DNA of 64,000 bases from positions 1-64,000 of the forward strand of contig NZ_BJYA01000002.1 of the NCBI RefSeq assembly GCF_007991275.1, given 5' to 3'. Below, piece by piece: positions 36,959 to 44,643 of the stretch. The DNA is from Alkalibacillus haloalkaliphilus. GTDB lineage: Bacteria; Bacillota; Bacilli; Bacillales; Alkalibacillaceae. A program made the translations under genes and the position numbers. How positions within the stretch are numbered: position 1 is the first letter of the stretch; every line of letters begins with the position of its first letter. The notes under the pieces were generated by a model that was not told where the DNA came from, did no database searches, and saw nothing but the letters and a program-made list of their open reading frames with translations.

Positions 36959-37971
36959 TGAAACGTCTACAGACTTCAACCTGGGTTTATTTGTTGATTG
37001 CTTTTGTATTAATGTTGCTGCCGTTCGTTAAAGATGATCGTTGGTTTCTATTTTTAATGATTCAAATATTTGTCTTTGCTATCTTCGCTATGAGTTATGA
37101 CTTGTTGCTTGGGTATACTGGAATCGTCTCATTTGGTCATGCGATGTTTTTCGGTATTGGAGCTTATAGTGTTGCGGTTACGATGAGCAGGCTTGATTCA
37201 ACGTTTAGTAGTTTTTTATTAGGTGTTGTCGTTGCAGTTATCATATCGGGTATTGTTGCTTTTTTAGCAGGTGTGTTAACGCTTAAGTTGAAAAGCCATT
37301 ACTATGCCATGCTTACGTTAGCTTTAGCCGGAATGTTTTTATATATTGCTGAAAGGTGGCGTTCGGTTACAGGGGGGAATGATGGATTCACGTTTCGAAT
37401 CCCTGAATTACCAGGTGTCCTACAAGATCATCGGAATGTAGTGATTTACTTATTTACACTCCTTTCTATGGTTCTATTATTCTTTGGTATGAAGAGGCTG
37501 ACAGAATCACCATTAGGTCGAGTGCTTGTAGGTATTCGAGAAAATGATCAGAGAGTTGAATCACTTGGCTTTAGAATTATGCCCTATAAAGTGTTAATTA
37601 GTGTCGTTTCAGGTGTAATCGCAGCCTTAGCAGGAGTGTTATACGCTGTTAGTTTACGTTTTGTTAATACCCAAGTGTTTGATATTGAAGTGACATTGGA
37701 TGCTTTGTTAATGACAATTATTGGTGGGGTCGGTACATTAGTTGGCCCAATCTTAGGGTCGGCGATTATGAATTTATCACATCACTTTCTATCCGATTTA
37801 GCTAGTGTTCATTGGATTTTCCAAAGATGGGTTATTCTATTCGGAATTATCTTTATATTAGTCGTTATTTTCTTCCCGAATGGTATTGTTGGTACGATTC
37901 AAAAGAAAATGCATGAAAGAAAAATGAAACAACGTGTTAAACAAGTTGAAAAACAATCAGCTAAAAATTAA
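36955..37971 (+). CDS. Liv-type ABC transporter permease (LivM-like)
   Basis: A 338-residue permease with about nine spans. YDLLLGYTGIVSFGHAMFFGIGAY, GIRENDQRVESLGFRIMPYK and GGVGTLVGPILGSA are typical of LivM. A basic coiled tail (KKMHERKMKQRVKQVEKQ) ends the protein. The 4-bp overlap with the LivH-like gene implies coupling. Confidence 0.9.
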   Translation: MMKRLQTSTWVYLLIAFVLMLLPFVKDDRWFLFLMIQIFVFAIFAMSYDLLLGYTGIVSFGHAMFFGIGAYSVAVTMSRLDSTFSSFLLGVVVAVIISGIVAFLAGVLTLKLKSHYYAMLTLALAGMFLYIAERWRSVTGGNDGFTFRIPELPGVLQDHRNVVIYLFTLLSMVLLFFGMKRLTESPLGRVLVGIRENDQRVESLGFRIMPYKVLISVVSGVIAALAGVLYAVSLRFVNTQVFDIEVTLDALLMTIIGGVGTLVGPILGSAIMNLSHHFLSDLASVHWIFQRWVILFGIIFILVVIFFPNGIVGTIQKKMHERKMKQRVKQVEKQSAKN

Positions 37972-37984
37972 AGGAGGGCGATCA

Positions 37985-38152
37985 ATGCAAGAGTTATGTA
38001 TCCATTCTTTTGTCATCCGCTATCAACAAATTCAATTAAGTGAAAGCCCTCACATTAAAGTGAAAGTCGTAAATGTACAAAGTGATACTGAAACTTATTT
38101 TGATTCATTGTATGATGCTTATCAATACATGGAGAAAGTGATCGGTGAGTAA
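37985..38152 (+). CDS. 55-residue protein inside the importer-enzyme cluster, unknown
   Basis: The frame from ATG 37985 (AAAGGAGGG ribosome site, perfect spacing) encodes 55 residues: MQELCIHSFVIRYQQIQLSE at the start, then PHIKVKVVNVQSDTETYFDS and an amphipathic end (LYDAYQYMEKVIGE). It is predicted to be a small alpha/beta soluble protein. It lies 13 bp after the LivM-like gene and 12 bp before the KAS III-like gene, so it is in the same transcript. I know no family for it. The role may be as a partner of the KAS III-like enzyme (inference from position only). Confidence 0.65.
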   Translation: MQELCIHSFVIRYQQIQLSESPHIKVKVVNVQSDTETYFDSLYDAYQYMEKVIGE

Positions 38153-38164
38153 AGGAGAATGGTG

Positions 38165-39175
38165 ATGGATTCGATCGTTGGTGTTGTAGCAACAGGAATA
38201 TATATACCAAAGGAAAGAATGACAGGAGAAGAAATAGCGAATAAATCTCAGTTACCAGTTGATGTTGTGAAAGAGAAAATGGGGATCCAAGAAAAACCGA
38301 TTCCAGGACTAGAAGATCATACGGCTGAGATGGGGATCAAAGCGGCTAGGCAAGCTTTTGAGAAATGCGATGTGAAACCAGAAGAGATAGATCTAATCAT
38401 ATATATCGGTGAAGAGTATAAAGAGTACCCATTGTGGACTGCGAGTATAAAAATGCAGGAAGAACTGGGGTGTGATCGTGCGTGGGCGTTTGATGTAGCA
38501 CTAAGGTGTGGTACGACTATTATGGCGTTAAAAGTCGCAAAAGCGTTAATGGTTGCTGATACAAATATTAAAACTGTATTGTTAGCAGGCGGTTATCGAA
38601 ATGGGGACTTTATTGATTTTGAGAACCCTAGAACACGCTTTATGTATAACTTAAGTGCCGGTGGTGGTGCGATTATTTTAAAAGAAAATTATGAGCGTAA
38701 CCAACTACATGAAACGTCAATCATCACTGATGGCTCTTTTTCAGAAGATGTTGTCGTCGTTGGGGGAGGAACTAAGCTTCCAATGTCGAAAGAAGTATTA
38801 GAATCGAATTACTATCAATTAGATGTATTAGATCCTGATGGAATGAAAAGCCGGTTAGAAGAAAAATCAATGAAAAATTTCTTGAATGTAATTAGAGAAG
38901 CATTATCCCGGTCTAGTTTTACTGAAGAAGATATAGATTATTTAGCCATTTTGCACATGAAGCGGTCTGCGCATCAATATATTTTAGATGAATTAGGATT
39001 AAATGATGAACAAACGATTTACCTTGAGCATTATGGTCATATCGGGCAAATTGACCAAATACTATCATTACAGTTAGCACAAGAACAAAATAAGCTTAAA
39101 GATGGTGATGTGGTCGTCCTTGTGAGCGCTGGTATAGGCTATGCTTGGGGTGCATCAGTCATTAGATGGGGTTAG
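38165..39175 (+). CDS. KAS III (FabH)-like thiolase-fold enzyme
   Basis: A 336-residue condensing-enzyme fold protein. VGVVATGIYIPKERMTGEEIA opens it as in FabH, AFDVALRCGTTIMAL carries the nucleophile Cys115, and ILHMKRSAHQYILDELGL carries His264. Where FabH has the GNTSAA motif with its catalytic Asn, this protein has EHYGHIGQID, i.e. His292. A Cys-His-His set is unlike FabH, so a different acyl condensation or a cleavage/transfer reaction is possible. The ATG at 38165 has seven-base spacing from AAAGGAG. It lies in an operon with importer and hydrolase genes, not fatty-acid genes. Confidence 0.78.
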   Translation: MDSIVGVVATGIYIPKERMTGEEIANKSQLPVDVVKEKMGIQEKPIPGLEDHTAEMGIKAARQAFEKCDVKPEEIDLIIYIGEEYKEYPLWTASIKMQEELGCDRAWAFDVALRCGTTIMALKVAKALMVADTNIKTVLLAGGYRNGDFIDFENPRTRFMYNLSAGGGAIILKENYERNQLHETSIITDGSFSEDVVVVGGGTKLPMSKEVLESNYYQLDVLDPDGMKSRLEEKSMKNFLNVIREALSRSSFTEEDIDYLAILHMKRSAHQYILDELGLNDEQTIYLEHYGHIGQIDQILSLQLAQEQNKLKDGDVVVLVSAGIGYAWGASVIRWG

Positions 39176-39190
39176 AAGGAGGATTTGTTC

Positions 39191-40078
39191 ATGTTACACT
39201 ACGTTGATTTACCATTAGGTGAAACAATTGCTTACCGCACTCGTGCTGGTGGGGACAAGACAATTTTGTTAATTCACGGTAATATGGTTTCTTCTAAACA
39301 TTGGGACTTATTATTAGACAACTTAGATGAGCAGTATACACTTGTTCCTTTAGATCTACCGGGGTTTGGTCAGTCTACTTACAATCACCAGATTAATAGC
39401 ATTGAAGATTTTGCAAAAGTTGTAAAAGAGTTTGTTGATGAATTAGAACTTGATGTGTACGCTATTTTGGGTTGGTCAATGGGAGGTGCAATTGGTATGC
39501 AATACTGTGCCATGTATGACCAACCGTGTGAGAAATTAATGCTACTAGCATCAGGGTCAACTAGAGGCTATCCCTTTTATGCTACTAACCCAGACGGAAC
39601 ACCAGATGTGAGTAATAGACTAGAAACGTATGATCAAATTAAACAAGATCCAATGAAAACGAAAGTGATGGAAGCAGCACAGCAAAACGGTGATAAAGAA
39701 ACGATGAAAATGGTGTGGGATGCGGCGATCTATACACAGAAAAAACCAGAACCGAACCACTATGATGAGTATTTAGAAGATATCTTAACTCAGAGGAATA
39801 TTGCTGAGTGTTATCATGCTTTAAATCATTTTAATATAAGTCACGTTCATAATGGGTTAGTTGATGGAACAGGGGATGTTGATCAAATTGATGTTCCAGT
39901 CCTAGTCATGCACGGTGACTTAGATTACGTTGTCTTATCAACTATGAAAGATGAAATATTAGAAGATTTAACAGGTGATGTTGAATATGTTGAACTTACG
40001 AATTGTGGGCACTCACCAATGGTAGATGATCTATCATTACTTACAGAATCAATTGAAAACTACTTACGAAAGGATTGA
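39191..40078 (+). CDS. Alpha/beta hydrolase
   Basis: A 295-residue alpha/beta hydrolase. LLIHGNMVSSKHWD holds the oxyanion region, GWSMGG the nucleophile Ser96, HGDLDYVV an acid (Asp243 or 245) and NCGHSPM the His274. A GWSMG nucleophile elbow and similar size are features of an intracellular polyhydroxybutyrate depolymerase described in Bacillus thuringiensis, which makes an ester of a hydroxy acid a possible substrate; this is only a hint. The ATG at 39191 has an AAGGAGG site eight bases upstream. It is 15 bp behind the KAS III-like gene. Confidence 0.82.
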   Translation: MLHYVDLPLGETIAYRTRAGGDKTILLIHGNMVSSKHWDLLLDNLDEQYTLVPLDLPGFGQSTYNHQINSIEDFAKVVKEFVDELELDVYAILGWSMGGAIGMQYCAMYDQPCEKLMLLASGSTRGYPFYATNPDGTPDVSNRLETYDQIKQDPMKTKVMEAAQQNGDKETMKMVWDAAIYTQKKPEPNHYDEYLEDILTQRNIAECYHALNHFNISHVHNGLVDGTGDVDQIDVPVLVMHGDLDYVVLSTMKDEILEDLTGDVEYVELTNCGHSPMVDDLSLLTESIENYLRKD

Positions 40079-40084
40079 CATACA

Positions 40085-40828
40085 ATGGCTAGGCTAGATG
40101 GGCGTGTTGCTATTATAACTGGTGGGGCAAATGGAATAGGGTATGCAGCAGCTAATTTGTTTGGTAAAGAAGGAGCTAAAGTTGTATTAGCTGATTTCGA
40201 TGTTGAAACAGGCAAGGAAAAAGCGCAACAATTACAGAATGAAGATTTCGATGTCATGTTTGTTCAAGTAAATGTTGCAGACAGAATTAGTGTTGATCAT
40301 ATGATCGAACAAGTTATTAAACAATACGGAAAGATTGATATTCTCGTTAATAATGCTGGTATAACACGAGATGGAATGTTATCAAAAATGAGTGTGGAAG
40401 ATTTCCAACAAGTAATTGATGTTAACTTAACGGGGGTTTTTCATTGTACACAAGCGGCTTTACCTTATTTATTAGAGCAAGGCAAAGGTAAAGTAATAAA
40501 CACTTCTTCTGTTTCAGGTACATACGGTAATGTTGGACAAACGAATTATGCAGCAGCGAAAGCAGGCTTAATCGGGATGACGAAAACTTGGGCAAAAGAA
40601 TTAGGTCGCAAACAAATTAATGTAAATGCTGTAGCGCCAGGGTTTACAGAGACTTCGATGGTTGAATCAGTCCCTGAGCATATTATTGAAGGTTTGAAAA
40701 AGCAAGTACCAATGGGGCGTCTCGGACAACCTGAAGATATAGCTAAAGCTTATTTATATTTAGCAAGTGATGATTCAGACTATGTAAATGGCCAAGTAAT
40801 TAATGTAGACGGTGCGATTATGATGTGA
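40085..40828 (+). CDS. SDR-family 3-oxoacyl reductase (FabG-like)
   Basis: A 247-residue short-chain dehydrogenase. NAD(P)-binding TGGANGIG (12-19), NNAG (89-92), and the catalytic Asn114, Ser142, Tyr155, Lys159 (YAAAK) are all in place. ADFDV near residue 36-40, with Asp after the second strand, leans towards NAD(H) rather than NADP(H). It would interconvert 3-oxoacyl and 3-hydroxyacyl compounds. It sits 6 bp after the hydrolase and is the last gene before a terminator. Confidence 0.85.
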   Translation: MARLDGRVAIITGGANGIGYAAANLFGKEGAKVVLADFDVETGKEKAQQLQNEDFDVMFVQVNVADRISVDHMIEQVIKQYGKIDILVNNAGITRDGMLSKMSVEDFQQVIDVNLTGVFHCTQAALPYLLEQGKGKVINTSSVSGTYGNVGQTNYAAAKAGLIGMTKTWAKELGRKQINVNAVAPGFTETSMVESVPEHIIEGLKKQVPMGRLGQPEDIAKAYLYLASDDSDYVNGQVINVDGAIMM

Positions 40829-40834
40829 GTAACG

Positions 40835-40866
40835 ACCAGGTTGGTGTTGAGCTAACCTGGTTTTTT
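40835..40866 (+). terminator. Terminator after the FabG-like gene
   Basis: ACCAGGTT and AACCTGGT stem with inner GC pairs and six T; it separates the importer-enzyme operon from the synthetase gene. Confidence 0.85.
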
Positions 40867-40878
40867 AATGAGAGGCTT

Positions 40879-40911
40879 TGTAACTGTATTGTAACTAGTC
40901 TTCTTTAAACT
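40879..40911 (+). promoter_or_regulatory. Tandem heptamer operator and promoter of the acyl-CoA synthetase gene
   Basis: TGTAACT (40879-40885), 4 bp, TGTAACT (40890-40896), 9 bp, TAAACT (40906-40911) followed by GAAT. Heptamers, spacing, -10 and the four bases after it are identical to those at 33247-33283. It is the second predicted target of the BTAD regulator. Confidence 0.72.
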
Positions 40912-40944
40912 GAATATACATGATGTTTAAGGGGGCGACTAGAC

Positions 40945-42459
40945 ATGCTAGGCGAATTAGATTGGTTACAGTCAAGAGCACAGTTATACCCAAATGATGA
41001 AGCTGTCGTTGATGTGCAAGCTCAACTTTCTTTGTCTTATGAAGAATTAAATGACCGTGCAACTGTTTTAGCAGAAGGGTTAAAACATAGTGGGATACAA
41101 AAAGGTGATCGTATTGCTTTATTATCACTTAATCATATTAGCTATTTCGACACGTTATTTGCATGTTTGAAGGTAGGTGCAATTTTTGTACCGTTAAATT
41201 GGAGGCTATCGAAAGATGAATTAACCTATGTCTTACAAGATAGTGATCCTAAGTTGGTCATTATTCACCCGGAATTTGAACAATCGTTAGCATGGCTTAA
41301 TAAAACATACAACACATTACTTATTGATCATTCAAATTACATGTATGATTTGGATCGACAAGTAATAGATGAAGTCTCTTTGTGTGAAACAGACCCTTTG
41401 GCAATGATTTATACTGGTGGCACGACAGGTAAGCCGAAAGGAGCTGTGCTAAGTCACAGGTCGATTATGTGGAATGCGTTAAATACAATTATTAGTTGGG
41501 GCTTAACGAAAGATGACCGAACGTTAACTGCTATCCCGATGTTTCATACGGGAGGATTAAATGCACTATCAATACCAATCTTAATGGCTGGAGGTCAAGT
41601 TATTATTCATGCCCATTTTGACCCAGATCAAGCAGTTGAACATTTAATTAAGTATCGTTGTACTATTGTGTTGTTTATTCCAACGATGTATCAGTTCATA
41701 ACAGAGTCATTAATATTTAAAGAAAATGATTTTCCACATATGAAAGTGTTTTTATCAGGAGGAGCACCTTGCCCATTAACTATTTATGAACGATTCGAAA
41801 ATAAGAGACTTCAATTTAGAGAAGGGTATGGTTTAACTGAAGCAGGGCCAAACAATTTTTATATTGAACCAGGAGATGCTCGTTTGAAAAAAGGTTCAGT
41901 TGGCCAAGAGATGATGTTTAATGACATTGATATCGTCAATGATGCAGGTGATTCAGTATCAGTTAATGAAGTTGGTGAGCTTTGGTTAAGAGGAAAACAC
42001 TTATTTGAATATTATTGGAACCAAGAAGAAGAAACGATGGCACAATTACATGGCGAGTGGTTGAAAACAGGAGATCTGGCGAGGCGAGATCAAGACGGGT
42101 TTGTTTATATTGTCGGTCGTAAGAAAGATATGATTATATCAGGTGGAGAAAATATCTTTCCGTTAGAAATAGAACATTGGCTTGCATCACATTGTGACAT
42201 ACAAGAAGTAGCTGTAATTGGAGTGCCAGATGAGCTATGGGGTGAGAAAGTCGTAGCTTACATATCGACTAGTAACCTTAACCTTGATGGTGCACAACTT
42301 GAAATTTATTGTGAAGAGAAATTAAGTCGATACAAAATTCCTAAAGCTTTCTATTTCGTTGATGAACTCCCGAAAACCCATGTCGGTAAAATAAATAAGA
42401 CGGCACTTACTCGTTGGTTTCAAGAGCAACAAATAAAAGAGGAAAACGGGAAGTCATAA
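40945..42459 (+). CDS. AMP-forming acyl-CoA synthetase
   Basis: A 504-residue member of the ANL superfamily that activates a carboxylic acid to its CoA thioester. P-loop YTGGTTGKPKG (156-166), GYGLTEAGP, the TGDLAR hinge and GRKKDMIISGGENIFPLEIE are present, as is the C-terminal catalytic Lys in LPKTHVGKINKTAL. Length fits medium- or short-chain and aryl ligases; the acid cannot be named. GGGGG ribosome site. It has its own promoter carrying the same tandem heptamers as the importer operon. Confidence 0.88.
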   Translation: MLGELDWLQSRAQLYPNDEAVVDVQAQLSLSYEELNDRATVLAEGLKHSGIQKGDRIALLSLNHISYFDTLFACLKVGAIFVPLNWRLSKDELTYVLQDSDPKLVIIHPEFEQSLAWLNKTYNTLLIDHSNYMYDLDRQVIDEVSLCETDPLAMIYTGGTTGKPKGAVLSHRSIMWNALNTIISWGLTKDDRTLTAIPMFHTGGLNALSIPILMAGGQVIIHAHFDPDQAVEHLIKYRCTIVLFIPTMYQFITESLIFKENDFPHMKVFLSGGAPCPLTIYERFENKRLQFREGYGLTEAGPNNFYIEPGDARLKKGSVGQEMMFNDIDIVNDAGDSVSVNEVGELWLRGKHLFEYYWNQEEETMAQLHGEWLKTGDLARRDQDGFVYIVGRKKDMIISGGENIFPLEIEHWLASHCDIQEVAVIGVPDELWGEKVVAYISTSNLNLDGAQLEIYCEEKLSRYKIPKAFYFVDELPKTHVGKINKTALTRWFQEQQIKEENGKS

Positions 42460-42462
42460 TAT

Positions 42463-42499
42463 AAAAAGGTGATCTCAAAACTATTTGAGGTCACCTTTT
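42463..42499. terminator. Terminator between the synthetase gene and ylbJ
   Basis: AAAAAGGTGA-CTCAAA pairs with TTGAG-TCACCTTTT; A- and T-runs let it serve both converging genes. Confidence 0.88.
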
Positions 42500-42506
42500 A
42501 TTTTGA

Positions 42507-43721
42507 TTATGGGTGGCTTTTACGAAGTAAGATGAGGAATCCTACTAAAATGGTTCCGATCGTAATTAATGGCCCGTATTGACTTAGCCATTCAAGCGCG
42601 ATAACAGATAATCCAGTGTAGTCAGTATGTGTATCAACCGGTATATCGGATGGAGAAAGCATTGTTCTTTCAACGTATAATGGCTTAAATAGAATTATTA
42701 CTAAAATTACAGCGAATACTATATGTAGTAACCTTCCGATAAAATACGGTGCGAAACGAATGTCGGTATTGGCCAGTATACTTGCGACTTGTGATTGAAT
42801 AGATAATCCATTGAAAGCAAGTATTGCACTGACTAATATAACTTGAGCAAACAATGTAGCATGATCCGTTTGAGCAATCATTTGAGCACCTAACGTAATT
42901 TCAAATACACCACTTAGTAAAGGAAGAGCTAACTCTTTAGGTTGAGCAAAAATAGTTAAGACCTTTTCGATTGAGCTAGCAATAACTGACGATACACCCG
43001 TTAAGAATAACAGCTTGTTTAAAACAGAAAATAAAATAATAAATCCACCGATCATAACGAGTGTTCGAATAGAAGACATAACGGCGTCACCTAAAATTTT
43101 ACCTAGTGGTTCAGAGTGTGACGTTCGGTGATGGTGTAAGGCGTAAAGTGCTCGTCCAAAAGTTGACCCACGAATGTTTCTTTGGTCATCTTCAGTTCGA
43201 TCATCTTCGTTACGTTTATAAAATCTCATACATAATCCAACTAGTATACAAGCTGAATAATGACAGATCGCAATCAGGAATCCTAATTTCGGATCATGGA
43301 AAAAACCAACAGCAATTGCACCAAAAATAAATAATGGGTTTGAAGCGTTTGTGAAGGCGACTAATCGTTCTGCTTCAGTTTTTGTAAGGACATTTTCTTG
43401 TCTTAAGCGGGCAGAAATCTTTGCACCTGATGGGTACCCACTAGCTAGCCCCATTCCCATAACAACTCCTCCAGCCCCTGGGACGTTAAAGAGAGGACGC
43501 ATGAGAGGTTCTAATAGTACTCCGATAAATTTCACTACTCCAAAAGCTAATAACAGCTCAGCAACAATGAAAAATGGTAGTAATGAAGGAAATACAATTT
43601 CAAGCCATAAATTTAACCCTCGGATTGAAGCTTCGAATGATTGATCAGGAAAAGAAATAATAGCAACTGCGAGAAAGGTTGCTGCTGTAGCATATAGAAT
43701 AGAAGTTATTTTTGATATCAC
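42507..43721 (-). CDS. ylbJ: Sporulation integral membrane protein YlbJ
   Basis: A 404-residue protein with about eight spans, nucleoside-recognition/Gate domain type, required for heat-resistant spores in B. subtilis. SLLPFFIVAELLLAFGVV, GMGLASGYPSGAKISARLR and VSAILAFNGLSIQSQVASIL are typical. The GTG at 43721 follows AGGAGGA by seven bases and is the best start; an upstream in-frame ATG has no ribosome site. Confidence 0.88.
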   Translation of the reverse strand: MISKITSILYATAATFLAVAIISFPDQSFEASIRGLNLWLEIVFPSLLPFFIVAELLLAFGVVKFIGVLLEPLMRPLFNVPGAGGVVMGMGLASGYPSGAKISARLRQENVLTKTEAERLVAFTNASNPLFIFGAIAVGFFHDPKLGFLIAICHYSACILVGLCMRFYKRNEDDRTEDDQRNIRGSTFGRALYALHHHRTSHSEPLGKILGDAVMSSIRTLVMIGGFIILFSVLNKLLFLTGVSSVIASSIEKVLTIFAQPKELALPLLSGVFEITLGAQMIAQTDHATLFAQVILVSAILAFNGLSIQSQVASILANTDIRFAPYFIGRLLHIVFAVILVIILFKPLYVERTMLSPSDIPVDTHTDYTGLSVIALEWLSQYGPLITIGTILVGFLILLRKSHP

Positions 43722-43860
43722 CGCTTGTCCTCCTATTAACATCAAACTGTACGAATACAGACAAGAGTAGTAAAATATTTATAAATAGATACAAAGATTT
43801 TAATCCATACTTATACAACACTATGCAGTATGAACTAGGAATAGAAGGGAGTGTTTATAG

Positions 43861-44640
43861 TTGTCCAGACCTAAAATTGGTCTAGCATTAGGGTCAGGTG
43901 GTGCTAGAGGATTCTCTCATTTAGGTGTTATAAAAGTTTTTGAAGAACATAACATTCCAATTGATTATATTGCAGGTAGTAGCATGGGGGCGTTAGTTGG
44001 ATCTTTTTATGGGGCTGGTCAAAAAGTTAGTGACCTTTATAATTTAGCTTTAAATTTTAGGCAAAAATATTTCATGGATATAACGGTTCCTAAAATGGGT
44101 TTAATTCAAGGGGAGCGAATTAAATCCTATATTCGCATGTTTACATATAATAAAAACTTGGAACAATTTAATATACCTGTAGCCGTTGTAGCAACTGATG
44201 TACATAATGGAGAACGTGTGATTTTCCGCGAAGGCGATGCTGCAACAGCTGTTCGTGCTAGCATATCAATTCCTGGAGTTTTCGTTCCGGAACGAGTAGA
44301 TGGCCGTCTATTAATCGATGGTGGTGTTACCGATCGTGTTCCGATCTCAGTTGTGCGTGAGATGGGAGCAGATATAATTATTGCTGTCGATTGTTCAAAG
44401 TTTGAAGAAAATACAGATATCCATTCAATTTATGATATTATTATGCAAAGTATTGACATTATGCAAGATGATATGACGAGTCACTTAGTAATGGACGCAG
44501 ATTTTGTAATACGACCTGAAGTATATGAATTTAGTTCACGCAACTATTCAAATGTTGGAGAAATTATCGCCAAGGGTGAAAAAGAAGCAGAAAAGCACAT
44601 ACAATCAATTAAGCGAGCGATGAAAGGTTGGAATGAATAA
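43861..44640 (+). CDS. ylbK: Patatin-like phospholipase family protein YlbK
   Basis: A 259-residue RssA-like protein. GLALGSGGARGFSHLGVI (oxyanion hole), GSSMG (nucleophile elbow) and the Asp of LLIDGGVTDRVP form the Ser-Asp dyad of patatin-type lipases. No signal peptide. The start is TTG at 43861 with GAAGGGAG upstream. It is 3 bp from ylbL. Function in Bacillus is unknown; lipid hydrolysis is implied by the family. Confidence 0.9.
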   Translation: MSRPKIGLALGSGGARGFSHLGVIKVFEEHNIPIDYIAGSSMGALVGSFYGAGQKVSDLYNLALNFRQKYFMDITVPKMGLIQGERIKSYIRMFTYNKNLEQFNIPVAVVATDVHNGERVIFREGDAATAVRASISIPGVFVPERVDGRLLIDGGVTDRVPISVVREMGADIIIAVDCSKFEENTDIHSIYDIIMQSIDIMQDDMTSHLVMDADFVIRPEVYEFSSRNYSNVGEIIAKGEKEAEKHIQSIKRAMKGWNE

Positions 44641-44643
44641 ATT

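Noticed and set aside
33328-37971. Naming the importer LivJGFHM for branched-chain amino acids
   Set aside because: Family membership is clear, but the substrate is not readable from sequence and the neighbouring enzymes point to another compound.
39191-40078. Naming the alpha/beta hydrolase PhaZ (PHB depolymerase)
   Set aside because: The evidence is a short elbow motif and length only; kept as a hypothesis, not as the annotation.
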